Of a stretch of DNA of 64,000 bases, positions 1 to 7,833 are shown one piece after another. The position numbers and the translations under genes are program-made. Under the pieces are notes generated by a model. The model searched no databases, was not told the DNA's origin, and saw nothing but the letters and a program-made list of their open reading frames with translations. Within the stretch, counting starts at the first letter, position 1. Every line of letters begins with the position of its first letter. The stretch covers positions 1 to 64,000 of the forward strand of contig NZ_BNBM01000008.1 in NCBI RefSeq assembly GCF_014655715.1, written 5' to 3'. The DNA comes from Streptomyces lanatus (GTDB lineage Bacteria > Actinomycetota > Actinomycetes > Streptomycetales > Streptomycetaceae).

Positions 1-35
1 AGGCCTTCGCCATGATCAAGCCCGCCCAGCGTTAA
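1..35 (+). CDS. possible 3' end of a truncated upstream gene
   Basis: In the third frame the first 35 bases read as a short tail ending Ala-Phe-Ala-Met-Ile-Lys-Pro-Ala-Gln-Arg and then TAA at 33-35. The codons have G or C in most third positions, as coding sequence here does, and an inverted repeat overlaps the stop. Only eleven codons are visible, so no family can be named and the call could be wrong. Confidence 0.2.
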   Translation, partial: AFAMIKPAQR

Positions 36-42
36 CAACGCT
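28..42. terminator. inverted repeat AGCGTT-aac-AACGCT
   Basis: Perfect 6-bp arms with a 3-nt loop sit between the end of the possible upstream gene and the convergent end of the VOC gene at 57. A short bidirectional terminator is the simplest reading. There is no T-run, so this is only moderately supported. Confidence 0.3.
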
Positions 43-56
43 CGTGATCAATACAC

Positions 57-449
57 CTAGATCCCGGGCCGATACCGCAGCGGATGATCCCCCGGCACCT
101 CCACCAGCACGATCCGCGTCCCATCCGGATCGGCGACCCACATCTCGATCAGCCCCCAGGGCTCCCGCACCGGCGCCCGCACGATCCCGACCCCCTTCGC
201 CACCAGCTCCTCGTGCGCGGCGGCCACATCCTCGACCTGCATCCACAGCCGCACCGCCGAAGACGGCGGCGTCTCGGAACGCCCCGAGACCTCCAGGAAG
301 CCGCCGCCGAGGAAGTAGACGGTCCCGCGCTCGGGCCCCGTCCCGAACTCGCGGTAGACGGCGAGGCCCAGCTGCTCGCCGTAGAAGACACGGGACCGTT
401 CCGGATCGGTGGGGCGGATCAGGGTCCGGCCGCTGAGTACGTGCACCAT
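57..449 (-). CDS. VOC (glyoxalase/bleomycin resistance/dioxygenase) family protein
   Basis: The product has 130 residues from the ATG at 449, which is preferred over longer in-frame starts because the VOC fold begins directly with the strand GRTLIRPTD. The two beta-alpha-beta-beta-beta halves are visible: FYGEQLGLAVYREF and later VEDVAAAHEELVAKGVG. Acidic residues close each half (GFLEV and IVLVEV), where this superfamily places metal ligands. The family binds a divalent metal and acts in glyoxalase, dioxygenase or drug-binding reactions; nothing here fixes the substrate. It is divergent from the GNAT gene, and the two share a 73-bp promoter interval. Confidence 0.75.
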   Translation of the reverse strand: MVHVLSGRTLIRPTDPERSRVFYGEQLGLAVYREFGTGPERGTVYFLGGGFLEVSGRSETPPSSAVRLWMQVEDVAAAHEELVAKGVGIVRAPVREPWGLIEMWVADPDGTRIVLVEVPGDHPLRYRPGI

Positions 450-522
450 ACGGCGCGAGCCTAGGGGCGCGTTACGCTCAGCGGTGCCCAAGCCGCGCCC
501 GACCCAGGGGGAGAACAGCACC

Positions 523-1074
523 ATGGACACCGCCGCGACCGACTCCGCCGCCGCACTGACCTTCCGCGACGCCACCGACGCCGATGTGGACGCGCTGGTC
601 GCGCTGATCGAGTCCGCCTATCGCGGGGACTCCAGCCGGACCGGGTGGACCACCGAGGCGGACATCCTCGAAGGGCAGCGGACCGATCCGGAGGGCGTGC
701 TGGAGGTCATCAAGTCGTCCGACAGCCGGCTGCTCACCGTCGAGCGGGAGGGGCGGGTCGTCGCCTGCTGCCAGCTCGAACACCGCGGTGAGTACGCCTA
801 CTTCGGGATGTTCGCGGTGAGCCCCGCCCTCCAGGGCGCCGGCCTCGGCAAGGTCATCATCGCCGAGGCCGAGCGCCAGGCCCGCGAGACCTGGGGTGTG
901 ACCGAGATGCACATGACCGTGATCTCCGTACGGAACGACCTGATCGCCTGGTACGAGCGGCGCGGCTATCGCCGTACGGGCCGGATGACCCCGTTCCCGT
1001 ACGGCGACGAGCGCTTCGGCATCCCGCAGCGGGACGACCTTCAGTTCGAGCTGCTGGTCAAGCCGCTGGTGTGA
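523..1074 (+). CDS. GNAT family N-acetyltransferase
   Basis: A cytosolic 183-residue protein. The acetyl-CoA-binding motif A is clear at residues 96-115, with MFAVSPALQG followed by AGLGK, the Q/R-x-x-G-x-G/A pattern that holds the pyrophosphate. The late segment LIAWYERRGYRRTGR at about 140-154 is the usual GNAT motif B. The ATG at 523 follows a purine-rich AGGGGGAG ribosome site; an upstream in-frame extension is not needed by the fold. It converges on the glycerophosphodiesterase gene with only 3 bp between stop codons. The amine substrate is unknown. Confidence 0.85.
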   Translation: MDTAATDSAAALTFRDATDADVDALVALIESAYRGDSSRTGWTTEADILEGQRTDPEGVLEVIKSSDSRLLTVEREGRVVACCQLEHRGEYAYFGMFAVSPALQGAGLGKVIIAEAERQARETWGVTEMHMTVISVRNDLIAWYERRGYRRTGRMTPFPYGDERFGIPQRDDLQFELLVKPLV

Positions 1075-1077
1075 CGT

Positions 1078-1761
1078 TCATGCGGTGAAGCGGCCGGTGC
1101 GTTTGATCTCCGGGTAGTCCGTGGTCGCGCCGTCCAGTCCCAGGGCCCGTACGAGCCGCAGATGGTCCTGGGTGTTCACCACCCAGCCGATGATCCTGAG
1201 GTCCGCCTTGCGGGCGCGCTCCACGACCTCCAGGGTGAGCCGGCGGATGTTGAGGCACACCGTCGACGCGCCGGCCTCGACCGCGCGGTCCACGATGTCG
1301 GTGCCGTAGCGGCTGGCGATCAGCGCGGTGCGCACCCCGGGCACCAGGCGGGCGATCTCGGCGACGGCCTCGTCGTGGAACGAGGACACCTCGACCCGGG
1401 GCGCCAGATCCCGGCCGTTCATCACCTCGGCCAGCGCCCGGGCCGCCGCGACGTCCTTGATCTCGGCCTGGAGCGGTGACCGCACGGCGTCCAGGACCTC
1501 CTCGAAGACCGGTACGCGCTCGCCGCGGCCCGCGTCCAGGGCGCGCAGCTCGGCGAGGGTCTTGTCGGCGATCGGGCCGGTTCCGTCGGTCGTGCGGTCC
1601 ACGTCGGTGTCGTGCATGACGACGAGGGCGCCGTCCTTGCTGAGGTGGAGGTCCAGTTCGATGACATCGAGGCCGGCCTGCTGGGCGGCGACGAAGGAAC
1701 GGAGGGTGTTCTCGGGTTCGACACCCATGACTCCGCGATGACCGATGGTAAGGAAGTTCAA
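1078..1761 (-). CDS. glycerophosphodiester phosphodiesterase (GDPD family)
   Basis: The 227-residue product hydrolyses glycerophosphodiesters to glycerol-3-phosphate and an alcohol, recycling phospholipid headgroups. The TIM-barrel signature is complete: HRG at 8-10, the PENT segment at about 16-19, ELDLHLSKDG with Glu35 and Asp37 as metal ligands, and the catalytic His50-Asp51 pair in VMHDTD. The start is a TTG, because the barrel begins within a few residues of it and no ATG or GTG lies in frame before the HRG. There is no signal peptide, so it should be cytosolic, unlike exported GlpQ types. Short UgpQ-like length fits the bacterial cytosolic group. Confidence 0.88.
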   Translation of the reverse strand: MNFLTIGHRGVMGVEPENTLRSFVAAQQAGLDVIELDLHLSKDGALVVMHDTDVDRTTDGTGPIADKTLAELRALDAGRGERVPVFEEVLDAVRSPLQAEIKDVAAARALAEVMNGRDLAPRVEVSSFHDEAVAEIARLVPGVRTALIASRYGTDIVDRAVEAGASTVCLNIRRLTLEVVERARKADLRIIGWVVNTQDHLRLVRALGLDGATTDYPEIKRTGRFTA

Positions 1762-2040
1762 GGTTCAACTCGCTTCCGTCGACGGCGGCTCGGCACCCGC
1801 GCGAACCGGAGCGGAACGTTCGCGCGGCAGTGCCGCAGCCTAGTGGCCTGTGCGCGTGATGAACCCCACGTGTACACAGGGTTTGCGGTCGTGGACCTGC
1901 CGCGCCTGCCTCGCGCCCCCGAAGGCGGTCACCCTGGCGTGGGCGAGTCCCCTGGGCATTGACCGGAATTCGAGGGTGGGTCATGCGTGTGCCCACTGAA
2001 CGCGGCTCTAATCGCCGTCGCGGCATCCAACGGGAAAAAG

Positions 2041-2070
2041 TTCGGTGACCTAGGGGTCGCGCAGGATAAT
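2041..2070 (+). promoter_or_regulatory. candidate promoter of the DUF6421 operon
   Basis: TTCGGT at 2041-2046 and GATAAT at 2065-2070 are separated by 18 bp. The -10 is good for Streptomyces and the -35 only partial. A start near 2077 would give a leader of about 74 nt that contains the hairpin at 2091-2136. The rest of the interval 1762-2150, which lies between divergent genes, shows no other gene. Confidence 0.4.
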
Positions 2071-2090
2071 TTCCCGGGTCTCCTCTTGCT

Positions 2091-2136
2091 GGGAGAAACC
2101 TCGTATGCATACGGTGTCCTTACGCGAGGTTCTCCC
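2091..2136 (+). promoter_or_regulatory. large leader hairpin before the DUF6421 gene
   Basis: GGGAGAAACCTCG at 2091-2103 pairs with CGAGGTTCTCCC at 2125-2136, giving a 12-bp stem with one bulged A. The loop carries the perfect palindrome GTATGCATAC at 2103-2112. The right arm ends just before the ribosome site GGAGGA at 2139-2144. It could be an RNA element controlling translation or a DNA operator; the sequence does not decide. Confidence 0.55.
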
Positions 2137-2150
2137 GTGGAGGATGGGAC

Positions 2151-3548
2151 ATGACGGAAATTCTTGTGCAGGCGGCGACGGAGGAGCGGGTTCCTCCCGT
2201 GACCAGGGTGGTCGAGCACCCTGCATGGCCCGTGCTCAAGGATGCCGTGGAGCTGATCCGGCCATGGCAGTCCGAGGACGGGTCGATCGACTTCGAGGCC
2301 GAGGGCGCCCCCGCGCGGACCGACGCCGAGGCCGCCGTACGGCGTGTCGTCGAGGCCGTGGGTGAGCTGTCCCCGCTGCTGCCGCACGACGCCGCCTACC
2401 ACGCGGCCCTCGTGAAGGACCTGAACCGCTGGGCCGAGGGCGGCTTCGAGGTGCCGGACTTCCTCGACTCGCTGCTGGCCTTCCAGCCCGCCGCGAGCCG
2501 CGCGGACGGCCTCCAGCACCTGGTCGTCTTCGCGATGTACACGCAGAACGGCAACCCCGACCGCAACCTCGAAGCGGTCGTCCTGCGCATGGTCTGGCCG
2601 GACTGGCTGGCCGAACTGGAGCGCACCCGCTACGACAACCCGCTGTTCTGCGGCATCAAGTTCGAGGACTTCACGGCCGGCTACGACACCAACTCCGCCG
2701 TGCTCTTCCCCGAGACGATCGCCGTGCGCCAGGCGCCCGAGCGCTTCAGCTGGGGCGGCATCTTCTGCGACCGCGAGGCCGCCCGCTTCCGCGCGGTCAC
2801 CGACGCCGCCGTCGACATCCTGGGCCTGGAGCTGCCCGAGGACATCGCCGCGATGGTCCACGACCAGAAGCGCTGCGAAGAGGCGTTCGTGCTGTGGGAC
2901 ATGGTCCACGACCGCACCCACAGCCATGGTGACCTGCCGTTCGACCCGTTCATGATCAAGCAGCGCCAGCCGTTCTGGATGTACGGCCTGGAGGAGCTGC
3001 GCTGTGACCTCACCGCCTTCAAGGAGGCCGTGAAGCTCCAGGCCGACGGCGTCCCGCAGGCCCGTGACGTGCAGTACGCGGTCCTCTTCGACCGGATGTT
3101 CCGCTTCCCGGTCACCGGCGAGCGCGTGCGCAACTACGACGGCCTCGGCGGCCAGCTGCTCTTCGCCTACCTGCACAAGCACGACGTCGTCCGCTGGACC
3201 GACAACAAGCTGTTCATCGACTGGGACCGCGCCCCGCAGGTCACCAACCAGCTCTGCGCCGACATCGAGCAGCTCTACCGCGACGGCATCGACCGCCCGA
3301 AGCTGGTGCACTGGTTCGCCGGCTACGAACTCGTCTCCACCTATCTCGCCCCGCACCCGGGGTCCCGCTGGGCCAAGGGCCCGGACGCCCTGGATCTGAC
3401 TCAGCCGCCGCGCAAGCTCGTCGATGACGTGCTTCCGGACGAGTTTCCGCTGAGCATGTTCTATGAGGCCCTCTCCAAGAAGCTGAAGAACGTGATCGCC
3501 TCGACCAAGGGCATCACGGCGGAGAGCGCCGAGCGAGTCGCCGCGTGA
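2151..3548 (+). CDS. DUF6421 family protein, first gene of a three-gene operon
   Basis: A 465-residue protein that I recognise as the actinobacterial DUF6421 family; no biochemical role is known to me. It has no signal peptide and no membrane segment, so it is probably cytosolic. It is rich in Trp, Tyr and acidic residues, with blocks such as VWPDWLAELE, FCGIKFEDFTAGYDT and WFAGYELVSTYL that look like a helical fold. Start: ATG with GGAGGA six bases upstream. The stop overlaps a potential GTG of the next gene, and the three genes run without gaps, so DUF6421 is probably made together with the SDR enzyme and the threonine aldolase. A hairpin precedes it. Confidence 0.85.
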   Translation: MTEILVQAATEERVPPVTRVVEHPAWPVLKDAVELIRPWQSEDGSIDFEAEGAPARTDAEAAVRRVVEAVGELSPLLPHDAAYHAALVKDLNRWAEGGFEVPDFLDSLLAFQPAASRADGLQHLVVFAMYTQNGNPDRNLEAVVLRMVWPDWLAELERTRYDNPLFCGIKFEDFTAGYDTNSAVLFPETIAVRQAPERFSWGGIFCDREAARFRAVTDAAVDILGLELPEDIAAMVHDQKRCEEAFVLWDMVHDRTHSHGDLPFDPFMIKQRQPFWMYGLEELRCDLTAFKEAVKLQADGVPQARDVQYAVLFDRMFRFPVTGERVRNYDGLGGQLLFAYLHKHDVVRWTDNKLFIDWDRAPQVTNQLCADIEQLYRDGIDRPKLVHWFAGYELVSTYLAPHPGSRWAKGPDALDLTQPPRKLVDDVLPDEFPLSMFYEALSKKLKNVIASTKGITAESAERVAA

Positions 3549-3592
3549 GCGACAGCGGCACCGAGAACACAGCTCAGCAGGAGGCGAAGAAC

Positions 3593-4342
3593 ATGGCGGG
3601 GAACGGAGCTCTCAGCGGTGCGGTGATCGCGGTGGCCGGCGCGGGCGGACCCGCGGGCCGGGCGGCACTGCGGCGGCTCGCCGAGGCGGGCGCGACCGTG
3701 GTCGGCGCGGACAACGACCCGGAGCGGCTGGCGGAGGCCGTGGACGCCGCGCGCTACGCGTCCGGCGGCGCGGCGGTCACCGGCGAGACGGTCGACCTGC
3801 TCGACCTGGATTCCACCCGTGACTGGGCGCTGCGCACCGAGAAGGAGTTCGGCCGTGTCGACGGCCTGGTCCATCTCGTCGGCGGCTGGCGCGGCAGCGA
3901 GACCTTCATCAAGACCAGCCTCGACGACTGGGACTTCCTGGAGCTGCTGCTCATCCGCACCGTGCAGCACACCTCGCTCGCCTTCTTCGAGCCGCTCCAG
4001 CGTAGCGACCGGGGCCGGTACCTGCTGATCAGCGCCGCCGGCGCCTCGAACCCGAGTGCCGGCAACGCCTCGTACGCCGCCGCCAAGGCCGCCGCCGAGG
4101 CATGGACGCTCGCGCTCGCCGACGCCTTCCGCAAGGCCGGGGGCGCCGAGGAGCTGACGTCCGCGGCTGCCATCCTGGTGGTGAAGGCGCTGGTGCACGA
4201 CGCGATGCGCGCCGACCGCCCCAACGCGAAGTTCGCGGGCTTCACGGACGTCAAGGACCTCGCCGAGGCCGTCGTCGGCGTCTGGGACAAGTCCGCCGCC
4301 GAAGTGAACGGAAACCGCCTGTGGCTGACCGAGAAGCCGTGA
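3593..4342 (+). CDS. short-chain dehydrogenase/reductase (SDR)
   Basis: A classical SDR of 249 residues: the Rossmann nucleotide motif GAGGPAG lies at residues 16-22, the catalytic Ser is in LISAAGAS, and Tyr161-x3-Lys165 is in the SYAAAK segment. It should oxidise or reduce an alcohol/carbonyl with NAD(P). The start chosen is the ATG at 3593 because AGGAGG lies eight bases upstream at 3579-3584; a GTG at 3545 overlapping the preceding stop is an alternative that would add 16 low-complexity residues. The stop overlaps the GTG of the aldolase gene, a sign of translational coupling. The substrate is unknown; a link to amino acid or aldehyde chemistry is suggested by the neighbour. Confidence 0.85.
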   Translation: MAGNGALSGAVIAVAGAGGPAGRAALRRLAEAGATVVGADNDPERLAEAVDAARYASGGAAVTGETVDLLDLDSTRDWALRTEKEFGRVDGLVHLVGGWRGSETFIKTSLDDWDFLELLLIRTVQHTSLAFFEPLQRSDRGRYLLISAAGASNPSAGNASYAAAKAAAEAWTLALADAFRKAGGAEELTSAAAILVVKALVHDAMRADRPNAKFAGFTDVKDLAEAVVGVWDKSAAEVNGNRLWLTEKP

Positions 4343-5409
4343 ACCCTCCGAAGACCGACGCCCGTCGCCACCACGACCCGGACGTCCGCGGCTTCGCCAG
4401 TGACAACTACGCCGGCGCCCACCCGGAGGTGCTCGCCGCCCTCGCCCTGGCCAACGGCGGGCACCAGGTGGCGTACGGCGAGGACGACTACACCGAGAAC
4501 CTCCAGCGGATCATCCGCAGCCACTTCGGGGCCACGGCGGAGGCCTTCCCGGTCTTCAACGGCACCGGCGCCAACGTCGTCGCGCTCCAGGCAGTCACCG
4601 ACCGCTGGGGCGCGGTGATCTGCGCCGAGAGCGCGCACATCCATGTCGACGAGGGCGGCGCCCCGGAGCGCATGGGCGGCCTCAAGCTGCTCACCGTGCC
4701 CACCCCCGACGGCAAGCTCACCCCCGAGCTGATCGACCGGCAGGCGTACGGCTGGGACGACGAGCACCGCGCGATGCCGCAGGTCGTCTCGATCACCCAG
4801 AGCACGGAGCTCGGCACCCTCTACACCCCGGACGAGATTCGCGCGATCTGCGACCACGCCCACGCACATGGCATGAAGGTCCATCTGGACGGCTCCCGCA
4901 TAGCCAACGCGGCCGCCTCCCTGAACGTCCCGATGCGGACGTTCACCGACGCGGTCGGCGTCGACATCCTCTCCCTCGGCGGCACCAAGAACGGGGCCCT
5001 GTTCGGTGAGGCCGTCGTCGTCCTCAACCAGGACGCCGTCAGTCATATGAAGCATCTGCGCAAGCTGTCCATGCAGCTCGCCTCCAAGATGCGCTTCGTG
5101 TCGGTGCAGTTGGAGGCCCTGCTCGCCAAGGACCTGTGGCTGCGCAACGCCCGGCACGCCAACGAGATGGCCCAGCGCCTCGCGGAGGGCGTGCGTGCCG
5201 TGCACGGCGTGGAGATCCTCTACCCGGTGCAGGCCAACGGCGTCTTCGCCAAGCTCCCGCACGACGTGAGCGAGCGGCTGCAGAAGAGGTTCCGGTTCTA
5301 CTTCTGGGACGAGGCGGAGGGTGTCGTCCGCTGGATGTGCTCGTTCGACACGACCGAGGACGACGTGGACGCGTTCGTGGCGGCGCTGAAGGAGGAGATG
5401 GCGCGCTAG
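4339..5409 (+). CDS. low-specificity L-threonine aldolase-like PLP enzyme
   Basis: The 356-residue product belongs to the fold-type I beta-eliminating/threonine aldolase family, which splits beta-hydroxy amino acids into glycine and an aldehyde. The N-terminal FASDNYAGAHPEVL, the mid-region FNGTGANVVALQ, HLDGSRIANAAASL and the PLP-binding Lys217 in SLGGTKNG are all present. The GTG start at 4339 overlaps the SDR stop (GTGA), so it is translationally coupled. The gene ends in a perfect palindrome GCGCGC-TA-GCGCGC that contains the TAG stop. With the SDR it could interconvert a hydroxy amino acid and its keto product, but this is inference. Confidence 0.88.
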   Translation: MNPPKTDARRHHDPDVRGFASDNYAGAHPEVLAALALANGGHQVAYGEDDYTENLQRIIRSHFGATAEAFPVFNGTGANVVALQAVTDRWGAVICAESAHIHVDEGGAPERMGGLKLLTVPTPDGKLTPELIDRQAYGWDDEHRAMPQVVSITQSTELGTLYTPDEIRAICDHAHAHGMKVHLDGSRIANAAASLNVPMRTFTDAVGVDILSLGGTKNGALFGEAVVVLNQDAVSHMKHLRKLSMQLASKMRFVSVQLEALLAKDLWLRNARHANEMAQRLAEGVRAVHGVEILYPVQANGVFAKLPHDVSERLQKRFRFYFWDEAEGVVRWMCSFDTTEDDVDAFVAALKEEMAR

Positions 5410-5449
5410 CGCGCGGCTCTGCATAGATATGCGGTCACTCGAAAAGTCA

Positions 5450-5479
5450 TTGACGCTCGGGTGGTCGCGTTTCTATGCT
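5450..5479 (+). promoter_or_regulatory. promoter for a leaderless transglutaminase-like mRNA
   Basis: TTGACG at 5450-5455 and TATGCT at 5474-5479 are 18 bp apart. The ATG at 5488 comes eight bases after the -10 and has no ribosome site, so translation is probably leaderless. An inverted repeat GCATA-ga-TATGC lies at 5421-5432, upstream of the -35, and may be an operator. Confidence 0.6.
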
Positions 5480-5487
5480 CTGCGGGC

Positions 5488-6060
5488 ATGGAGCTGATCC
5501 AGAACACCCCTGATCTGTCCGCATATTTGGCCGCCGACGACGTCATCGACCATGGCCACCCACTGGTCCGTGAGACGGCGACGCGACTGGCCAAACAGGC
5601 AGCGGACTCGTATGTCTATGCGCGGCTTGCCTTCGAGTTCGTACGCGACACCATTCCGCACTCCCAGGATTCCGGTGACCCGCGGGTCACCTGGCGCGCC
5701 TCCGATGTCCTGGAGCAGGGCACGGGCATCTGCTACGCCAAGGCACACGCGCTGGCCGCCCTGCTGCGGGCCGAGGACATCCCCACCGCGCTCTGCTACC
5801 AGAGGTTCGACGTGGTGCACGGCCTGATCGCCGTGCGGTTCAACGGCGGCTGGCACCGGCAGGACCCGCGGGGCAACAAGCCGGGCGTGGACGCCCAGTT
5901 CTCCCTCGAAGGCGAGCGGCTGGCCTTCACTCCGGACCCGGAGTCCAATGAGCTGGACTATCCGGTCCTGTACGCTGAACCGCATCCGACCGTACTGAGT
6001 GTCCTCCGGGCCGCCCCCGACCGGCCCTACCTCTGGAAGACCCTCCCCACCGCACTCTGA
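5488..6060 (+). CDS. transglutaminase-like domain protein
   Basis: A cytosolic 190-residue papain-fold protein. The triad is visible: Cys82 in GTGICYAKAHAL, His111 in VVHGLIAV and Asp126 in RQDPRGN. The family includes peptidases and amidases as well as crosslinkers, so the exact reaction is open. The ATG at 5488 is chosen because the helix MELIQNTPDLSAYL starts there and a -10 box sits at the right distance for leaderless translation; a GTG 27 bases upstream would lie within the promoter. The next gene starts nine bases after the stop, so the two are probably one operon. Confidence 0.82.
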   Translation: MELIQNTPDLSAYLAADDVIDHGHPLVRETATRLAKQAADSYVYARLAFEFVRDTIPHSQDSGDPRVTWRASDVLEQGTGICYAKAHALAALLRAEDIPTALCYQRFDVVHGLIAVRFNGGWHRQDPRGNKPGVDAQFSLEGERLAFTPDPESNELDYPVLYAEPHPTVLSVLRAAPDRPYLWKTLPTAL

Positions 6061-6069
6061 GGCAAGGCG

Positions 6070-6765
6070 ATGACTCTCTCCCTGACCGTGTCCGACGAGG
6101 TGCGCGCCCTCGCACCCGGCTTCACCCACGTCGCCATCGAGGCGCACGGCCTGGTCAACGGGCCCAGCACGGAGGAGAGTTCGGCCCTCCTGGACGACGC
6201 GGCCCGGCGTCTCGCCGTACGCCTGGACGGGCGGGCTCCGCACGAGGACCCGCACATGGCGGCCTGGCGTGCGGCGTACACGGCGTTCGGCTCCAAGCCC
6301 TCGCGCACCCGCAACTCCGCGGAGGCGCTGGCCAAGCGGGCGCTGTCGGACGCGGGGCTGCCCCGCATCAACCTCCTCGTAGACCTCTACAACGTCATCA
6401 GCGTGGCCCATCTGATCCCCGTCGGCGGCGAGGACACCGACCGCATCCAGGGCGGGATGCGGCTCGTACGGGCCGTGGGGGACGAGGACTTCGTCACCGT
6501 CGCCGGAGGTGAGGAGGCCGTCGAGCACCCCGATTCCGGCGAGGTCGTGTGGCGCGACGACGCGGGCGTGACCTGCCGCCGCTGGAACTGGCGCCAGGGG
6601 CCGCGGACCCGGCTCACCGAGGAGACCACCTCCGGCGTCTTCCTGCTGGAGAGCATGGCACCGATGCCGGTCGCCGAGGTCGAGACCGCCGCGGCCGAAC
6701 TCGCCGAACTGCTCGCGAAGTTCAGCCCCGGAGCGCGGATCACGGTGCGGCCTCCGGCGAAGTGA
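6070..6765 (+). CDS. B3/B4 domain protein (PheT editing-domain relative)
   Basis: The 231 residues match the free-standing B3/B4 domain found in the beta subunit of phenylalanyl-tRNA synthetase, where it binds or edits mischarged tRNA. The diagnostic run of the family is FGSKPSRTRNSAEALAKRAL followed by LPRINLLVDLYNVISVAHLIPVGG, both present. Stand-alone members may deacylate tRNA or bind amino acids; this is known only for relatives. It follows the transglutaminase-like gene by nine bases on the same strand. Its last 26 bases overlap the end of the convergent LysR gene. Confidence 0.82.
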   Translation: MTLSLTVSDEVRALAPGFTHVAIEAHGLVNGPSTEESSALLDDAARRLAVRLDGRAPHEDPHMAAWRAAYTAFGSKPSRTRNSAEALAKRALSDAGLPRINLLVDLYNVISVAHLIPVGGEDTDRIQGGMRLVRAVGDEDFVTVAGGEEAVEHPDSGEVVWRDDAGVTCRRWNWRQGPRTRLTEETTSGVFLLESMAPMPVAEVETAAAELAELLAKFSPGARITVRPPAK

Positions 6766-7663
6766 CCCTCGGGCGCCCGAGCGTGTCCCGGGCGCACTCG
6801 CGGAAGTCCGCCACCAGCCGGCCGCGGTCTCCGGCGCGCGTCGCCAGGACCACATGACTCGGGTCGACGCCTTCGAGGGGGATCGTGGTGAGGTCGGGGC
6901 GGATCGTGTGCAGTCGCCGGGTGGCCGGGACGATCGCCACGGCCCGCCCCTCGGCGATCAGCTCGAACTTGTCCTCGATGGCCTCCACCAGCGGCCCGTC
7001 CGGAGCCGGACGCCCGTCGGGCCGTGGATCGATGCGCCAAAAGGCGTTCCACACCGGGTTGTCCCGCACCTGGGGTGTGGGCTCGTCGGCGATGTCGTCC
7101 AGAGTCACCGACTCCTTGCCCGCCAGACGGTGGTCCAGCGGCACCAGCAGCACCCGCGGCTCCTCGTAGAGGACGGTCACCTCCAGGCCCTCGCTCGCCA
7201 GCGGCAGCCGGGTCACCACCGCGTCGACCCGCCGGTCGAGCAGGGCCGTACGCGCCTCGTCCCAGGGCAGATGGAGCGCGTGCACCTCGGCCTCGGGACG
7301 GCGGCGGCGCAGGGCGCGTACGGCAGGGGTCACGATGAGGTTCGTCGTATAGCCGACCGTGCAACTGCTGGGCCGGGCCGCGGCCCGGGTGTGTGCCGCC
7401 GCCTGGGCCGCCGACCGCAGCAGCGACCGGGCGCGAGGCAGGAACACCTCCCCGGCCTCGGTGAGCCGGGTGCCGCGCGGGGTGCGGTCGAGCAGCCGGG
7501 CACCAAGTTGCTGTTCGAGGCGACGGATCTGCCGGCTCAGTGAGGGCTGGGCCACGCGCAACTCCTCGGCGGCACGGCCGAAGTGACTGTGCTCGGCGAC
7601 GGCCGTGAAGTACCGCACGAGGCGCAGATCGAGGTCCGACGAGGGCTGCGTCGACTGGGGCAT
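6740..7663 (-). CDS. LysR family transcriptional regulator
   Basis: A 307-residue regulator. The winged HTH lies at about residues 14-70, with the recognition region FGRAAEELRVAQPSLSRQIR and the usual LEQQLGARLLDRT. The remaining 230 residues form the periplasmic-binding-like effector domain. The ATG at 7663 is preceded by GGAGG, though only one or two bases separate them; an ATG at 7720 is a weaker alternative that would lie on the putative operator. It is divergent from the epimerase gene across 170 bp, the standard arrangement for a LysR protein controlling its neighbour. Confidence 0.88.
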   Translation of the reverse strand: MPQSTQPSSDLDLRLVRYFTAVAEHSHFGRAAEELRVAQPSLSRQIRRLEQQLGARLLDRTPRGTRLTEAGEVFLPRARSLLRSAAQAAAHTRAAARPSSCTVGYTTNLIVTPAVRALRRRRPEAEVHALHLPWDEARTALLDRRVDAVVTRLPLASEGLEVTVLYEEPRVLLVPLDHRLAGKESVTLDDIADEPTPQVRDNPVWNAFWRIDPRPDGRPAPDGPLVEAIEDKFELIAEGRAVAIVPATRRLHTIRPDLTTIPLEGVDPSHVVLATRAGDRGRLVADFRECARDTLGRPRVTSPEAAP

Positions 7664-7715
7664 TCCTCCAACGTACGCCTCGTGGCGCCCTTCTGGACTG
7701 GGGTGATGCCTGAAA

Positions 7716-7735
7716 CGCATCGCCCACTGCGAAAT
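7716..7735. promoter_or_regulatory. candidate LysR site (T-N11-A)
   Basis: T7720 and A7732 bracket eleven bases, and the wider site contains CGCA (7715-7718) opposite TGCG (7728-7731) as an inverted repeat. It lies in the interval between the divergent LysR and epimerase genes, where LysR proteins normally bind. Assignment is by position and loose consensus only. Confidence 0.4.
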
Positions 7736-7833
7736 GGGTCTTGGACCCCGAGGGCCTCCTGCTCGCAGGGTGGAGCCACCGGCCCGGAATCGTCCGGGAC
7801 CGGCCAGCTTCCCCCACCAAGGAGTGGTCCACT

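Noticed and set aside
1929..3356. 475-residue antisense frame over the DUF6421 gene
   Set aside because: It is composed of Val/Asp/Gly/Glu-rich sequence typical of the reverse frame of a GC-rich gene, has no family signature, and covers a well-supported gene on the other strand.
3754..5424. 556-residue antisense frame over the SDR and aldolase genes
   Set aside because: It spans two real genes and their junction and shows no conserved domain.
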